Shown: piece by piece, positions 27,116 to 36,096 of the stretch | Position numbering within the stretch: the first letter of the stretch is position 1 | Layout: the number at the start of each line of letters is the position of its first letter | Origin: Streptomyces sp. C10-9-1 | GTDB lineage: Bacteria > Actinomycetota > Actinomycetes > Streptomycetales > Streptomycetaceae | Assembly (NCBI RefSeq): GCF_024497955.1 | Contig: NZ_JANHKP010000007.1 | Coordinates: forward strand, 186,001 to 250,000 | DNA length: 64,000 nucleotides | Reading direction: 5' to 3' | Position numbers and translations under genes: made by a program | Notes under the pieces: model-generated | The model's database searches: none | What the model was told of the DNA's origin: nothing | The model's input: the letters and a program-made list of their open reading frames with translations, nothing else

Positions 27116-28762
27116 TCATCCCGCCCGGCGGTGAACCTTGGCACGCGAGCGCTTCTCCACGTACATGCGCTGGTCGGCCGACTGAAGCACGTCCTCCACC
27201 GACATCCCGCAACTGGCCCAGCCGATTCCGAAGCTCGCCCCCACCCGCACACCCCTGCCGTCCACCCGGATCGGCTGGATGATCGCGTTGCGCAGCCGGA
27301 CGGCGAGGTCGGCGGCGTCCGCCGCCCCGAGGCCGTCGGCGAGGACGACGAACTCGTCTCCGCCGAGGCGGGCCACCGTGTCGCCGTCGCGCACCAGGGT
27401 GGTCAGCCGGCGGGCGACCTCGACCAGCACGGCGTCGCCGGTGTGGTGGCCGAAGCGGTCGTTGATCGACTTGAAGCCGTCCAGGTCGCAGAAGAGGACC
27501 GCCAGCCCCTTGGCCCCGTCGTCCTCGCCCTCCGGCGCCACCATGTGCACGTGGTGGTCGTAGGGGCGGCCCCCGCCCAGCGCGTCGAAGCCGAAGGCGT
27601 CCGCGTGGTGGGCGCCGTCCTCGTAGGCCTCGTCGTAGCCGGCGTCCAGCCCGCCGTAGCCGCCCGGGATGCCCGGGTGCGGGCGCTCGCACAGCCGTGC
27701 GCTGAGGCGGGCGCGCAGCTCGGCGCTGTTGGGGAGCCCCGTGAGGGCGTCGTGCGAGGCCCGGTGGGCGAGGTGCAGCTCGTGGCGCTTGCGCTCCTCG
27801 ATGTCCTCGACGTGGGTGAGCAGGAAGCGGGGCCCGTCGGCGGTGTCGGCGACGACGGAGTTCCGCAGCGAGACCCACACGTAGCTGCCGTCCCGGCGGC
27901 CGAGCCTGATCTCCGCCCTGCCGCCCTCCGCCGAGGTCCTCAGCAGGGTCCCCACGTCCTCGGGGTGCACCAGGTCGGCGAAGGAGTAGCGCCGCATCGC
28001 GGAGGCCGGGCGGCCGAGCAGGCGGCACAGCGCGTCGTTCGTCCGCAGCAGCCTGCCGTGCTGGTCGCCGCCCATCTCGGCGATGGCCATGCCGCTGGGC
28101 GCGTACTCGAAGGCCTGACGGAAGGATTCCTCGCTGGCGCGCAGGGCCTGCTGCTCGCGCTCCAGCCGGACCAGGGCGCGCTGCATGTTGGCGCGCAGCC
28201 GGGCGTTGCTGATCGCGATGCCGGCCTGCGAGGCGTACATCTGGAGCGCCTCCCGGCCCCAGGCGGCGGGGCGGCGCCCGTTGCGCGGCCGGTCGACGGA
28301 TATCACGCCCAGCAGCTCCCGGCCGCTGCCGGAGGCGTACATCGGGGCGTAGAGGCGGTCGCGGGGGTGCCACTCGTCCTCGAAGCGCGGCTCGGGGCCG
28401 TCGGTGTGCCACTGGGGCACGTCGTCCTCTATCAGGACCCAGCCCTCGGTGTGCGGTATGAAGCGCAGGTCGCCCCAGGCCTCCCCCATGGACAGGCGGC
28501 GCTCCCACGAGGTCCTGGAGCCGACCCGGCCGGTGATCAGGGCCTCGGCGGCGGCGCTCCCGGCGAGGGCGGCGACCACCAGGTCGCCGTCGGGGCGGAC
28601 GAGGTTGACGCAGGCCAGCTCGTAACCGAGCCCGGTGACGACGCCTTCGACGACGGTCTGGAGGGTGTCGGCCAGACTGCGGGCCGTGTTCAGGTCCGTG
28701 ACCACCCGGTGCAGCTGCCGCAGGGACGCAAGACGGACATAGGGCTCCGACTCGGTCTCCAT
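27116..28762 (-). CDS. cdgB: Diguanylate cyclase with GAF, PAS and GGDEF domains (CdgB-like)
   Basis: 548 aa cytosolic c-di-GMP synthase. GAF (~25-190), PAS/PAC (~210-330), GGDEF (~345-540). The active-site GGDEF is at ~469 and an intact I-site (RDGD) lies five residues before it, so product inhibition is expected. A ~55-residue Gly/Asp/His/Tyr-rich insertion splits the GGDEF domain between the LTGLPN helix and the CDLDGFK strand. ATG 28762 follows GGGAGAG. CdgB is a known BldD target in S. coelicolor, and a BldD-type box lies 118 bp upstream. Confidence 0.93.
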   Translation of the reverse strand: METESEPYVRLASLRQLHRVVTDLNTARSLADTLQTVVEGVVTGLGYELACVNLVRPDGDLVVAALAGSAAAEALITGRVGSRTSWERRLSMGEAWGDLRFIPHTEGWVLIEDDVPQWHTDGPEPRFEDEWHPRDRLYAPMYASGSGRELLGVISVDRPRNGRRPAAWGREALQMYASQAGIAISNARLRANMQRALVRLEREQQALRASEESFRQAFEYAPSGMAIAEMGGDQHGRLLRTNDALCRLLGRPASAMRRYSFADLVHPEDVGTLLRTSAEGGRAEIRLGRRDGSYVWVSLRNSVVADTADGPRFLLTHVEDIEERKRHELHLAHRASHDALTGLPNSAELRARLSARLCERPHPGIPGGYGGLDAGYDEAYEDGAHHADAFGFDALGGGRPYDHHVHMVAPEGEDDGAKGLAVLFCDLDGFKSINDRFGHHTGDAVLVEVARRLTTLVRDGDTVARLGGDEFVVLADGLGAADAADLAVRLRNAIIQPIRVDGRGVRVGASFGIGWASCGMSVEDVLQSADQRMYVEKRSRAKVHRRAG

Positions 28763-28879
28763 TGCTCGCTCGCTCTCCCCGAGACTTCGACAGCAAACTC
28801 CAGGGTGGTGATCAGCGTCCTCGTTCGGCCTATCTCGCGTGGTATCCCGGCCACTGAATCACAGCGAGCTGCCCTGTCG

Positions 28880-28892
28880 GTACACAGGGTCA
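28880..28892. promoter_or_regulatory. BldD box upstream of cdgB
   Basis: GTACACAGGGTCA matches the BldD consensus TNACNCWGNGTNA at all specified positions except the first base. It lies 118 bp before the cdgB start. Confidence 0.7.
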
Positions 28893-28908
28893 ACAAATAC
28901 CGGCCTGT

Positions 28909-28922
28909 GTGAGTCAAGTCAC
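28909..28922. promoter_or_regulatory. Crp-like inverted repeat
   Basis: TGTGA-N6-TCACA (28908-28923) contains GTG-N6-GTCAC, which matches the reported Streptomyces Crp motif GTG(N)6GNCAC. It lies in the cdgB/flavin reductase divergent region. Confidence 0.5.
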
Positions 28923-29160
28923 AGCACCTGACGGATCGTTGGCCGGACCCCCGCTCGCTGCGCTCCTCACTCTCTTGAACGCACAACCATTGTGCCGCTT
29001 CCCGGACAACTGCCGGGCAGGCGGGAGTTCCACGGGAAACGGTGGGGGACGTTCCGGGCGACGTCCGGGAAATGTACCTCCACCGGGCCGGAAGTCCTAG
29101 GTCCCGGCTGGTTCGCCGGTCCGATGCGCCCCGGTGATCGCCGGGGCTACCGTTCCCGGT

Positions 29161-29718
29161 GTGTTGCCGACGACCACCACTCCCACCCTGTCCGCCGTCC
29201 CCCATGCTGAGGGGGTGAGCAACGACGAGTTCCGCGCCGCCATGTCCCGACTGGCGGCGGGGGTGGTCCTGGTCACCGCACGCGACGAGGACCACGGACC
29301 GCGCGGCGAGGACGTGGGCATGACGGCCACGTCCTTCCTGTCGGTCTCGCTGGACCCGCCGCTCGTCCTGGTGAGCCTGCGCAACGGGTCGCGGATGGAC
29401 GACCTGCTGTCCGAGCAGCCCCTGTGGGGCGTGTCCGTGCTCTCCGAGGACCAGCGGCAGATCGCGGGGCGCTTCGCCATGAAGGGCCGCGTCAGCGACC
29501 GGCTGCTGTTCGCTGACCTCGCCTGGGAGCGGGGCGGGGTGTGCGGGGCACCGCTGGTCGGAGGGGCGCTGGCGACGCTGGAGTGCCGCACCGAGCAGCG
29601 GATCGAGGCGGGCGACCACACCCTGGTCGTCGGGCGCGTCCTGGCGGTCTCCACGGACGGGGCGGAGGGCGGCGGGCCGCTGGCGTACTTCCGGGGGCGC
29701 TACCGCAGGCTGGACTGA
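29161..29718 (+). CDS. Flavin reductase-like (FMN-binding split-barrel) protein
   Basis: 185 aa from GTG 29161 (194 aa from GTG 29134; GTG 29215 also possible). The flavin reductase signature is clear: FRAAMSRLAAGVVLVTA, VGMTATSFLSVSLDPPLVLVSL (~65-85 in two pieces), and FRGRYRRLD end. These enzymes reduce FMN with NAD(P)H for partner monooxygenases, or bind flavin/F420. Start 29161 is favoured because TACCGT lies ~7 nt upstream, consistent with leaderless expression. It is divergent from cdgB. Confidence 0.85.
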   Translation: MLPTTTTPTLSAVPHAEGVSNDEFRAAMSRLAAGVVLVTARDEDHGPRGEDVGMTATSFLSVSLDPPLVLVSLRNGSRMDDLLSEQPLWGVSVLSEDQRQIAGRFAMKGRVSDRLLFADLAWERGGVCGAPLVGGALATLECRTEQRIEAGDHTLVVGRVLAVSTDGAEGGGPLAYFRGRYRRLD

Positions 29719-29788
29719 GACCGGCGGGGCGCGGGGGCGGGGAGGCGGGGCGGGGCGGCGGGGCTCGTGCGGCCTTTGTCCGCGCGGG

Positions 29789-30168
29789 GGAGCGGTGCTC
29801 GCGCCGCGGGGCAGTGCTCACGCCACGGGGCGGGGCTCGCGTCACGGGGCGGGGCACACGACTCGGAGCAGTGCTCACGCCAGGGGGCGGGGCACACGAC
29901 TCGGAGCAGTGCTCACGCCAAGGGGCGGAGTTCGCCTCCTGGAGCGGTGCTCGCGCCCCGGAGCGGCGCTCGCACATCGAAGCAACGCACACACCCCAAA
30001 GCAGGGCTCACGCAACGGACCAGGGCTCGCGCCCCGGAGCAGGCCACACGACTCGGAGCAGCGCTCGCCCCGCGGACCAGCGCTCACGCCACGGAGCGGC
30101 GCACACGACTGGGAGCAGCGCTCACGCCGCGGGGCAGGGGGCACGCATCGGAGCACTGCTTCACGGCA
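29789..30168. repeat. 20-unit array of degenerate 19-bp tandem repeats
   Basis: Reading 19 bases at a time from 29789 gives twenty consecutive units of the form GGAGCAGCGCTCACGCCAC, with many substitutions but no insertion or deletion; e.g. units at 29865 and 29903 are nearly identical, as are 29846 and 29884. Most units contain a GAGC-N3-GCTC-like dyad. It lies between the flavin reductase and arfB 3' ends. No CDS is credible here. Confidence 0.88.
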
Positions 30169-30300
30169 TCCGCACGGCCCGGGAAGCGGCACCCGGCCCG
30201 GGGCGCGACCGGGCCTGCACCGCCGGTGAGCGGCCTCGTGAGGAGCAGCCCCGCCCGGGGCGCGCCCAGCACGCCGCGGGGCTCCCGGTCGCCGCGGCGA

Positions 30301-30726
30301 CTACCAGTCGCGGCCCGAACGGCCCCGCTTGGTCTCCGCGCGCTGCTTCTTCTCCCGCAGGCGCCGCTCGTTGATGCCCCGAGGGATCTTCGTCGGCCTC
30401 CGGGCCCGGGGCGGCGGCGCCGTGGCCTCCGCCAGCAGGGAGGCGAGCCGCACCAGGGCGGCCTCACGGTTGCGCCACTGGGAGCGGTGCTCCGAAGCGC
30501 GAACGGCGATCACACCACCGACGAGCCGACCCGAAAGCCGCTCCAGCGCGCGCTCCTTCCACACCGGCGGCAGTGCCGCCGTGGACGCGAGGTCGAAGCG
30601 CAACTCGACCTGCGAGTCACTGGTGTTGACGTGCTGGCCGCCCGGCCCGGAGGAACGCGAGAAACGCCACATCAGCTCGGCCTCCGGCAGGGAGACCGAA
30701 CCGCGGATGACATAGGGACCGGACAT
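30301..30726 (-). CDS. arfB: Alternative ribosome-rescue factor / peptidyl-tRNA hydrolase ArfB
   Basis: 141 aa release-factor-like protein that frees stalled ribosomes. The catalytic GGQ is in SGPGGQHVNTSDSQVELRF (~31-49), and the C-terminal basic tail (RRLREKKQRAETKRGRSGR, ~120-138) is the part that enters the empty mRNA channel. The start could be ATG 30726 or ATG 30735; I chose the former by comparison with family N-termini. Monocistronic and convergent with the repeat array. Confidence 0.9.
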   Translation of the reverse strand: MSGPYVIRGSVSLPEAELMWRFSRSSGPGGQHVNTSDSQVELRFDLASTAALPPVWKERALERLSGRLVGGVIAVRASEHRSQWRNREAALVRLASLLAEATAPPPRARRPTKIPRGINERRLREKKQRAETKRGRSGRDW

Positions 30727-31022
30727 GCCCTCCATGGTCCCGCGCCCGCGCCGTCCGCGTCACCCTCTTTATCCCGCCCGTGTACGCCGCCCTGTCCCGC
30801 CCGTGCACGCCGCGGCCACCCGTGCGGATCCGGCGCACCGCCCGGACCCGCGCCCGGACCCCGCCCCGCGCCCCTGCACGCCGCGGCCGCCCCGGACGGG
30901 AACCGCACCGGCGCCGAGGGAACCCGCGGATCCCCTGCCGGCGTTATGACCGGTGACGGTAACGTCGCAAGGACTCGACGGCCATCACCGTCGCCCGCAC
31001 ACGAACCGAAGGGGACTTCCCG

Positions 31023-31598
31023 ATGGCAGTAAGCCTGTCCAAGGGCGGAAACGTCTCGCTCACCAAGGAGGCACCGGGCCTGACCGCCGTCACGGTCGGC
31101 CTCGGCTGGGACGTCCGCACCACCACCGGCACGGACTTCGACCTCGACGCCTCGGCCATCGCCGTGAACGGCGCCGGCACGGTCGCCTCCGACGGCCACT
31201 TCGTCTTCTTCAACAACAAGTCGACGCCGGACCAGAGCATCGTCCACACCGGCGACAACCGCACCGGCGAGGGCGGCGGCGACGACGAGCAGATCAACGT
31301 CAACCTCGCCGCGCTCCCGGCGGACATCGACAAGATCGTCTTCCCGGTCTCCATCTACGACGCGGTCACCCGCTCGCAGAACTTCGGCCAGGTGCGCAAC
31401 GCCTACATCCGGATCGTCAACCAGGCAGGCGGCGCCGAGATCGCCCGCTACGACCTGAGCGAGGACGCCGCCGTCGAGACCGCCATGGTCTTCGGCGAGC
31501 TCTACCGGCACGGCGCCGAGTGGAAGTTCCGCGCGGTCGGCCAGGGCTACGCCTCCGGCCTGGAGGGCATCGCCCGCGACTTCGGCGTCAACATCTGA
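31023..31598 (+). CDS. terD: TerD-family calcium-binding stress protein
   Basis: 191 aa. The TerD pattern is complete: [26 protein letters not shown] (~27-34), DFDLDASAI (calcium-ligand Asp cluster, ~40-48), [15 protein letters not shown] (~77-91) and the second half [13 protein letters not shown]. Linked to tellurite resistance and, in Streptomyces, to calcium-dependent growth and development. AAGGGG lies ~9 nt before the ATG. Monocistronic with its own terminator. Confidence 0.96.
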   Translation: MAVSLSKGGNVSLTKEAPGLTAVTVGLGWDVRTTTGTDFDLDASAIAVNGAGTVASDGHFVFFNNKSTPDQSIVHTGDNRTGEGGGDDEQINVNLAALPADIDKIVFPVSIYDAVTRSQNFGQVRNAYIRIVNQAGGAEIARYDLSEDAAVETAMVFGELYRHGAEWKFRAVGQGYASGLEGIARDFGVNI

Positions 31599-31606
31599 CG
31601 TCCCCC

Positions 31607-31636
31607 GAGGGGCCGGGCGCACGCGCCCGGCCCCTC
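31607..31636 (+). terminator. terD terminator
   Basis: Perfect 14-bp arms with a 2-nt loop, 8 nt past the stop. Confidence 0.88.
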
Positions 31637-31710
31637 CGCCCGCCCGGCCACGCAGGCACGCGGCCCCGCCCCGCAGCGCCCGCCCCGGAGCCCCCGGAGC
31701 CCCCGCCGCG

Positions 31711-33111
31711 TCAGTCCGGCAGCCGGGGACGCCCCCGGCCGAACAGCCAGGCGTCCCAGACCTGCGACAACTCGCGCCCGGACCGCCCTTCCGCGTACGC
31801 GGTGAACTCCTCGGTGGACGCGGTGCCGTGGCGGTGCTCGGCGGCCCAGCCCCGGAGCAGGGCGAAGAACTCCCCGTCGCCCAGCACGCCGCGCAGCCGG
31901 TGCAGGACCATCGCGCCGCGCCCGTACACCGGGGGTGCGAACAGCTCCGCGGGGCCGGGCGGTTCGGCCGGCGGGAAGGCCCAGTTGGCGTCGTCGCCGT
32001 ATGCCTCGGCGAAGCTCTCCTCCACGGACGGACCCCCCGCATCCGCCTGCCACAGCCACTCCGCGTAGGTGGCGAAGCCCTCGTTCAGCCAGATGTCGGA
32101 CCACCGGGCGGGGGAGACCGAGTTGCCGAACCACTGGTGCGCCAGCTCGTGGAGGAGCGTCGGCTCGTCGAACCGGTCCAGCGGGAACACCGGCCGCGAC
32201 TGCGTCTCCAGCGCGTACTCCAGGTCCCCCGAGGGCACGACGATCGCGCCCGCCGAGGAGAACGGGTAGGGACCGAAGCGCTCCTCGCACCACGCGAGTA
32301 GCTCGGGGATGCGGCGCAGCAGCGGCTCCGCCCGCTCCTCCGCCTGCGGGGACACCGCCGTCACCACCGGCAGCCCGGAGGACGTGCGGACGGTCTCGAC
32401 CCGCAGCTCGCCGATGGCCAGCACCGCCAGGTGCCCCGCCATCGGCTCGGTGGAGCGCCACGACTGGACCGTGCGGCGGCCCTCCGTACGCGGGGCGCGC
32501 GGCTCCCCGCCCGCGACCGCCCGCAGGCCCCGCGGGACGCTGACGGTGACGTCGTAGGTCGCCTTGTCCGACGGATGGTGGTTCCCCGGGAACCAACTCG
32601 CCGAGCCGGCGGGCTCGCCCACGGCCAGCGCCGCGCCGTCCGACCGCAGCCAGCCCTCGCGGGAGCCGTCGGCGTCCGTCACCGTCTCGGGAATCCCCGC
32701 GTAGCGGACCACGGTGCGGAAGCGGTCCCCCTCGCGGATGTCGCGCCGCGGGCGGACCGTCAGTTCGCCGCCCGCCCGGTTGGCGGACGCCCGCCGCCCG
32801 TCGACGGTGACGTCCGCCACGGTGAGCCCGCGGAAGTCCAGGTGGAAGGCGCTGAGGTCCTGGGTGGCCCGGGCGGTGATCTCCGCGGTGCCCGCCAGGT
32901 GGCCGGATGCGGGGTCGTAGTCGAGGTCGAGGGCGTAGTGCTGCACGTCGTACCCGCCGTTGCCGAGCTTCGGGAACAGCGGGTCGCGCAGACCGGCCGC
33001 CCCCGGGCTCCCGCGCACGGCGCCCGGACCGGGGACGCACGCCGCCAGGGCCACGGCGGACAGCGCGGAGACCACGGCGACGGCGGCCCGGCAGCGGGCG
33101 GACGGATCCAC
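31711..33111 (-). CDS. Lipoprotein M1-family zinc metallopeptidase
   Basis: 466 aa, GTG start. Signal peptide with lipobox VALAAC (Cys ~25). N-terminal beta domain (~50-245), then the thermolysin-like catalytic part with HELAHQW and the distal zinc Glu in NEGFATYAEW (~315-345). The GAMEN substrate motif is replaced by a divergent PSGDLEYA segment, so exopeptidase specificity may differ. Shorter than classical aminopeptidase N (~850 aa), as in the secreted actinobacterial group. It acts outside the membrane. Confidence 0.92.
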   Translation of the reverse strand: MDPSARCRAAVAVVSALSAVALAACVPGPGAVRGSPGAAGLRDPLFPKLGNGGYDVQHYALDLDYDPASGHLAGTAEITARATQDLSAFHLDFRGLTVADVTVDGRRASANRAGGELTVRPRRDIREGDRFRTVVRYAGIPETVTDADGSREGWLRSDGAALAVGEPAGSASWFPGNHHPSDKATYDVTVSVPRGLRAVAGGEPRAPRTEGRRTVQSWRSTEPMAGHLAVLAIGELRVETVRTSSGLPVVTAVSPQAEERAEPLLRRIPELLAWCEERFGPYPFSSAGAIVVPSGDLEYALETQSRPVFPLDRFDEPTLLHELAHQWFGNSVSPARWSDIWLNEGFATYAEWLWQADAGGPSVEESFAEAYGDDANWAFPPAEPPGPAELFAPPVYGRGAMVLHRLRGVLGDGEFFALLRGWAAEHRHGTASTEEFTAYAEGRSGRELSQVWDAWLFGRGRPRLPD

Positions 33112-33220
33112 ACCGGGATCCTAGGCAGCCGACGGGCCGGGCCCCCGGCCGCCCCGCCCTGCCGGGTTCCCCGACCGCGCGCTCGCGGCGCACCGTCGGC
33201 GGGACGCGGCGGGGCGGCCC

Positions 33221-33760
33221 TCAGCGGCTGATCGCCTCCACGCCCGCCTGCGCGAACTTCTCGTCCAGCGCACCGCTCGGGGCGCCCGCCACGCCGATGC
33301 CCGCCACGGGGGCCCCGTCGACCTGCACCGGGGCCCCGCCCGCGAGGAACAGGGTGCCCGGGATGTCCTTGAGGTTGGGCGCCTGCTCCAGGCGCTCGAC
33401 CAGGGCGGAGGTCGGCGCGTTCCAGGAGGCGGCGGTGAACGCCTTGCGCTGGGCCGACTCGTAGGACTGGGGCCCGGCGCCGTCGCCCCGCAGCGTCACG
33501 AGGGTGTTGCCGTTCCGGTCGACGACCGCGACGGTGACCCGCTGGTTCTCCTTCGCGGCCGCCTCGAGCGTGGCCTGGGCGGCCCGGGTGGCGGCCTCGA
33601 CGGTCAGATGGGTGCTCTGCACGAGGTCGCGGTCGGCGACGCTGCGCGAGACGGCCGCGCGGCTCTCGGCGGCGGGGGCGGCGGCGCTGGCCGACACGGC
33701 GCCGACGGTTCCGGCGGTGACGGCGACCGCGGCGGCGGAACCGATCAGGATCTTCTTCAT
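33221..33760 (-). CDS. hbpS: Secreted haem-binding protein of the HbpS/GlcG family
   Basis: 179 aa. Signal peptide ends near ASA-AP (~27). The mature protein is a GlcG/HbpS fold: LTVEAATRAAQATLEAA, VAVVDRNGNTLVTLRGDGAG (~77-96), SAQRKAFTAASW, and GAPVQVDGAPVAGIGVAG. In S. reticuli, HbpS binds haem/iron and controls autophosphorylation of the SenS sensor. GAGGAG precedes ATG 33760. The divergent senS-senR pair across a 349-bp region makes this assignment strong. Confidence 0.92.
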   Translation of the reverse strand: MKKILIGSAAAVAVTAGTVGAVSASAAAPAAESRAAVSRSVADRDLVQSTHLTVEAATRAAQATLEAAAKENQRVTVAVVDRNGNTLVTLRGDGAGPQSYESAQRKAFTAASWNAPTSALVERLEQAPNLKDIPGTLFLAGGAPVQVDGAPVAGIGVAGAPSGALDEKFAQAGVEAISR

Positions 33761-33830
33761 TGGGGACTCCTCGCTGGGTGGTCGGCGGTGCTCCGGGCGG
33801 TACCGCCGGTCCTCGGCGGCGCCGTCCTGC

Positions 33831-33870
33831 CGTCGATCCTCCGGCGGGGCACGGCTCCCGCGGATCGACG
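33831..33870. promoter_or_regulatory. Large dyad in the hbpS-senS intergenic region
   Basis: Perfect 9-bp arms CGTCGATCC (33831-33839) and GGATCGACG (33862-33870), 22 nt apart, 71 bp before hbpS. Candidate SenR operator. The rest of the 349-bp gap shows no gene. Confidence 0.45.
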
Positions 33871-34109
33871 GAGCGGATGCCCCCACCGCCCGGTTCGGGC
33901 GACGGGCGTGTCGGCCGATCGGTTGATGCCGCGGTGGCCCGGGCGGGTCACGATGGAGGCGTCGCGCCCTCCGGGACCGGCAGCCGCGCACGCGGCCACC
34001 GGCGCGGCGCCGCCACCGCGCGACGGCGGGCGCGGTGCCACCCGGCGGGCCCCGCGGCACGGCACACCGCGCGCGCACCGCGCGCCGACGAGGACGGAAC
34101 GGACGACGG

Positions 34110-35333
34110 ATGGACGGGCAGCACGCGGTCCGCGACGCACACGGCCCGTACGGCGGGCACCCCGCGCACGGCCTCGACGAGCGGACCCCGGACGGCCACC
34201 GGCCAGCCCGGGTGATGCACGCGGCGTTCTTCCTGCTCCTCGGCGCCTCCCTCGCGCGCTACCTGCTGCGGCACCCCTGGGAGGCCCGCTCGCCCTGGAT
34301 CGTGGCGCTGTCCGGGGCCCTGGCGGTGCTCTACGTCCTCGGCCCCGCGTTCGCCTCCCGCGCGGCGCGGGCCACCCCGCGACGGCTGCTCTGGCTGGCC
34401 GGGGTGGTCGCCGTGTGGATGGTGCTGGTGGTCCTGGCGCCCAGTTTCGCCTGGTGCGCGGTGCCCCTGTTCTACACGGGGCTGAGGACCCTGCCGCCCC
34501 GTGCGGCCGTCGTCCTGGTCGCGCTGCTGACCCTCTTCGTCGTCGCCGCCCAGCTCCGTCTCGCCGAGGACGGCTTCGACCCCAACCTCGTCATCGCGCC
34601 GCCGGCCGTGGCCGCGGTGGCCACCGCCGTGTTCGTCCAGTCCGAACGGCTGGCCTCACGCCAGCGGGCCCTGATCGACGACCTCGTCTCGACCCGGCGC
34701 GAGCTGGCTGCCACCGAGCGCCGCGAAGGCACCCTCGCCGAACGCCAGCGCCTCGCCATGGAGATCCACGACAGCCTCGCCCAGGGCCTGTCCAGCCAGC
34801 AGATGCTGCTCCAGGCGGCGGACCGGGTGTGGGAGGCGGACCCGGGCACCGCACGCCGCCATGTCCGCTCCGCGGAGTCGATCGCGGAGCACAGCCTGGC
34901 CGAGGCACGCCGCTTCGTGCACGATCTGGCCCCCGCCGACCTCGCCGAGGGCGGCGGCCTCGAAGCCGCGCTGCTGAGCGCGGCGGAGCGGGAGTCGGCG
35001 GGGTTCCGCGTCGACGGCACGCCCGTGCCCCTCCCGGAGCGCGTGCAGTCCGCGCTGCTGCGCATCGCCCAGGGGGCCTTGGCCAACGCCCGTGAGCACG
35101 CGGGTGCCGGGACCACCGCGATGACCCTGACCTACCTCGGGGACCAGGTCGTGCTGGACGTGGCGGACGACGGACGCGGCTTCGTCCCCGGGTCCGCGCC
35201 GGGCGGCGTCCGCGGGCACGGGCTGCCCGCCATCCGGGCCCGTGTCGAGCAGCTCGGCGGCGTCCTCACCGTCGAGTCCGCGCCCGGGGAGGGCACGGTC
35301 CTGTCGGCGGCGATCCCCCTGGAGGACTCGTGA
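34110..35333 (+). CDS. senS: Membrane sensor histidine kinase SenS-like
   Basis: 407 aa. About five transmembrane helices (~35-185) with only short external loops, a coiled linker, a HisKA_3 dimerisation box MEIHDSLAQGLSSQQML (phospho-His H220), and the ATPase domain (G1 box DVADDGRGFVPG, ~345). This is a NarL-type partner kinase. ATG 34110 was chosen; ATG 34213 just before the first helix is out of this frame choice only by context and a GTG at 34210 remains possible. Its stop overlaps senR (GTGA). Confidence 0.9.
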   Translation: MDGQHAVRDAHGPYGGHPAHGLDERTPDGHRPARVMHAAFFLLLGASLARYLLRHPWEARSPWIVALSGALAVLYVLGPAFASRAARATPRRLLWLAGVVAVWMVLVVLAPSFAWCAVPLFYTGLRTLPPRAAVVLVALLTLFVVAAQLRLAEDGFDPNLVIAPPAVAAVATAVFVQSERLASRQRALIDDLVSTRRELAATERREGTLAERQRLAMEIHDSLAQGLSSQQMLLQAADRVWEADPGTARRHVRSAESIAEHSLAEARRFVHDLAPADLAEGGGLEAALLSAAERESAGFRVDGTPVPLPERVQSALLRIAQGALANAREHAGAGTTAMTLTYLGDQVVLDVADDGRGFVPGSAPGGVRGHGLPAIRARVEQLGGVLTVESAPGEGTVLSAAIPLEDS

Positions 35334-35950
35334 CCGTGCGCATCCTGCTCTGCGACGACCACGCGGTGGTGCGTGCCGGGCTGCTCGCCCTGCTCGGCAC
35401 CGTGGAGGGCATCGAGGTCGTCGGGGAGGCCGGCAGCGGCGAGGAGGCCGTGGCGATGGCGGGCAGGCTGCGGCCCGACGTGGTCCTCATGGACCTCCAG
35501 CTCGGTCCCGGCATCGACGGGGTGGAGGCCACCCGCCGTATCGCCTCCCCGGAGGTGCACGTGCTGGTGCTGACCACCTACGACACCGACGCCGACATCA
35601 CCCGCGCCATCGAGGCCGGCGCGACGGGCTACCTCCTCAAGGCCGAACGCCCCGAGGAGCTGTTCGCGGCGATCCGGGCCGCCGCCCAGGGCCGCACCGC
35701 GCTCTCCGCCCCCGTGGCGGGCCGCGTGATGGACCGGATGCGCGGCGCCGCGGGGCCCACGCTCACCGAGCGGGAGCGGGACATCCTCGGGCAGCTCGCC
35801 CGGGGGCTCGGCAACCGGGAGATCGCCCGGGCCCTGTTCATCAGCGAGGCGACCGTCAAGACCCACCTGGGACGCATCTACGCCAAGCTCGGGGTCGACA
35901 CCCGGGCGGGCGCGGTCGCCGTCGCCAAGGAGCAGCGCCTGCTGCCCTGA
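35330..35950 (+). CDS. senR: NarL/FixJ response regulator SenR-like
   Basis: 206 aa. Receiver domain with acidic pair DD (9-10), phospho-acceptor D55 in VVLMDLQLG, Thr and Lys switch residues (LTTYD, LLKAE), then a LuxR-type HTH (~140-200, LTERERDILGQLARGLGNREIA). Coupled to senS by a 4-nt overlap. In S. reticuli/coelicolor SenR regulates hbpS, its own operon and redox-defence genes such as catalase-peroxidase. Confidence 0.94.
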   Translation: MTVRILLCDDHAVVRAGLLALLGTVEGIEVVGEAGSGEEAVAMAGRLRPDVVLMDLQLGPGIDGVEATRRIASPEVHVLVLTTYDTDADITRAIEAGATGYLLKAERPEELFAAIRAAAQGRTALSAPVAGRVMDRMRGAAGPTLTERERDILGQLARGLGNREIARALFISEATVKTHLGRIYAKLGVDTRAGAVAVAKEQRLLP

Positions 35951-36096
35951 CCCCGGCCCCGCGCCACCGGGCGCCCGGACCGGAACCCCGGGCGGCGGGA
36001 CCGGCGGCCCCGGGCCGGGTCCGCCGCGCGTCCCTCCCCCGGCGCCCGCGGGGCCCGACGGCCGCGGCACGGGACGGCGCATGACACCATCCGAGG

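Noticed and set aside
29767..31032. 421-aa plus-strand frame through the 19-bp repeats
   Set aside because: The 19-bp period rotates the frame, and the frame runs antisense through arfB; the open frame reflects lack of stop codons in the repeat, not coding.
35951..36096. Terminator after senR
   Set aside because: GC-rich partial complementarity only; no clean stem comparable with the others.
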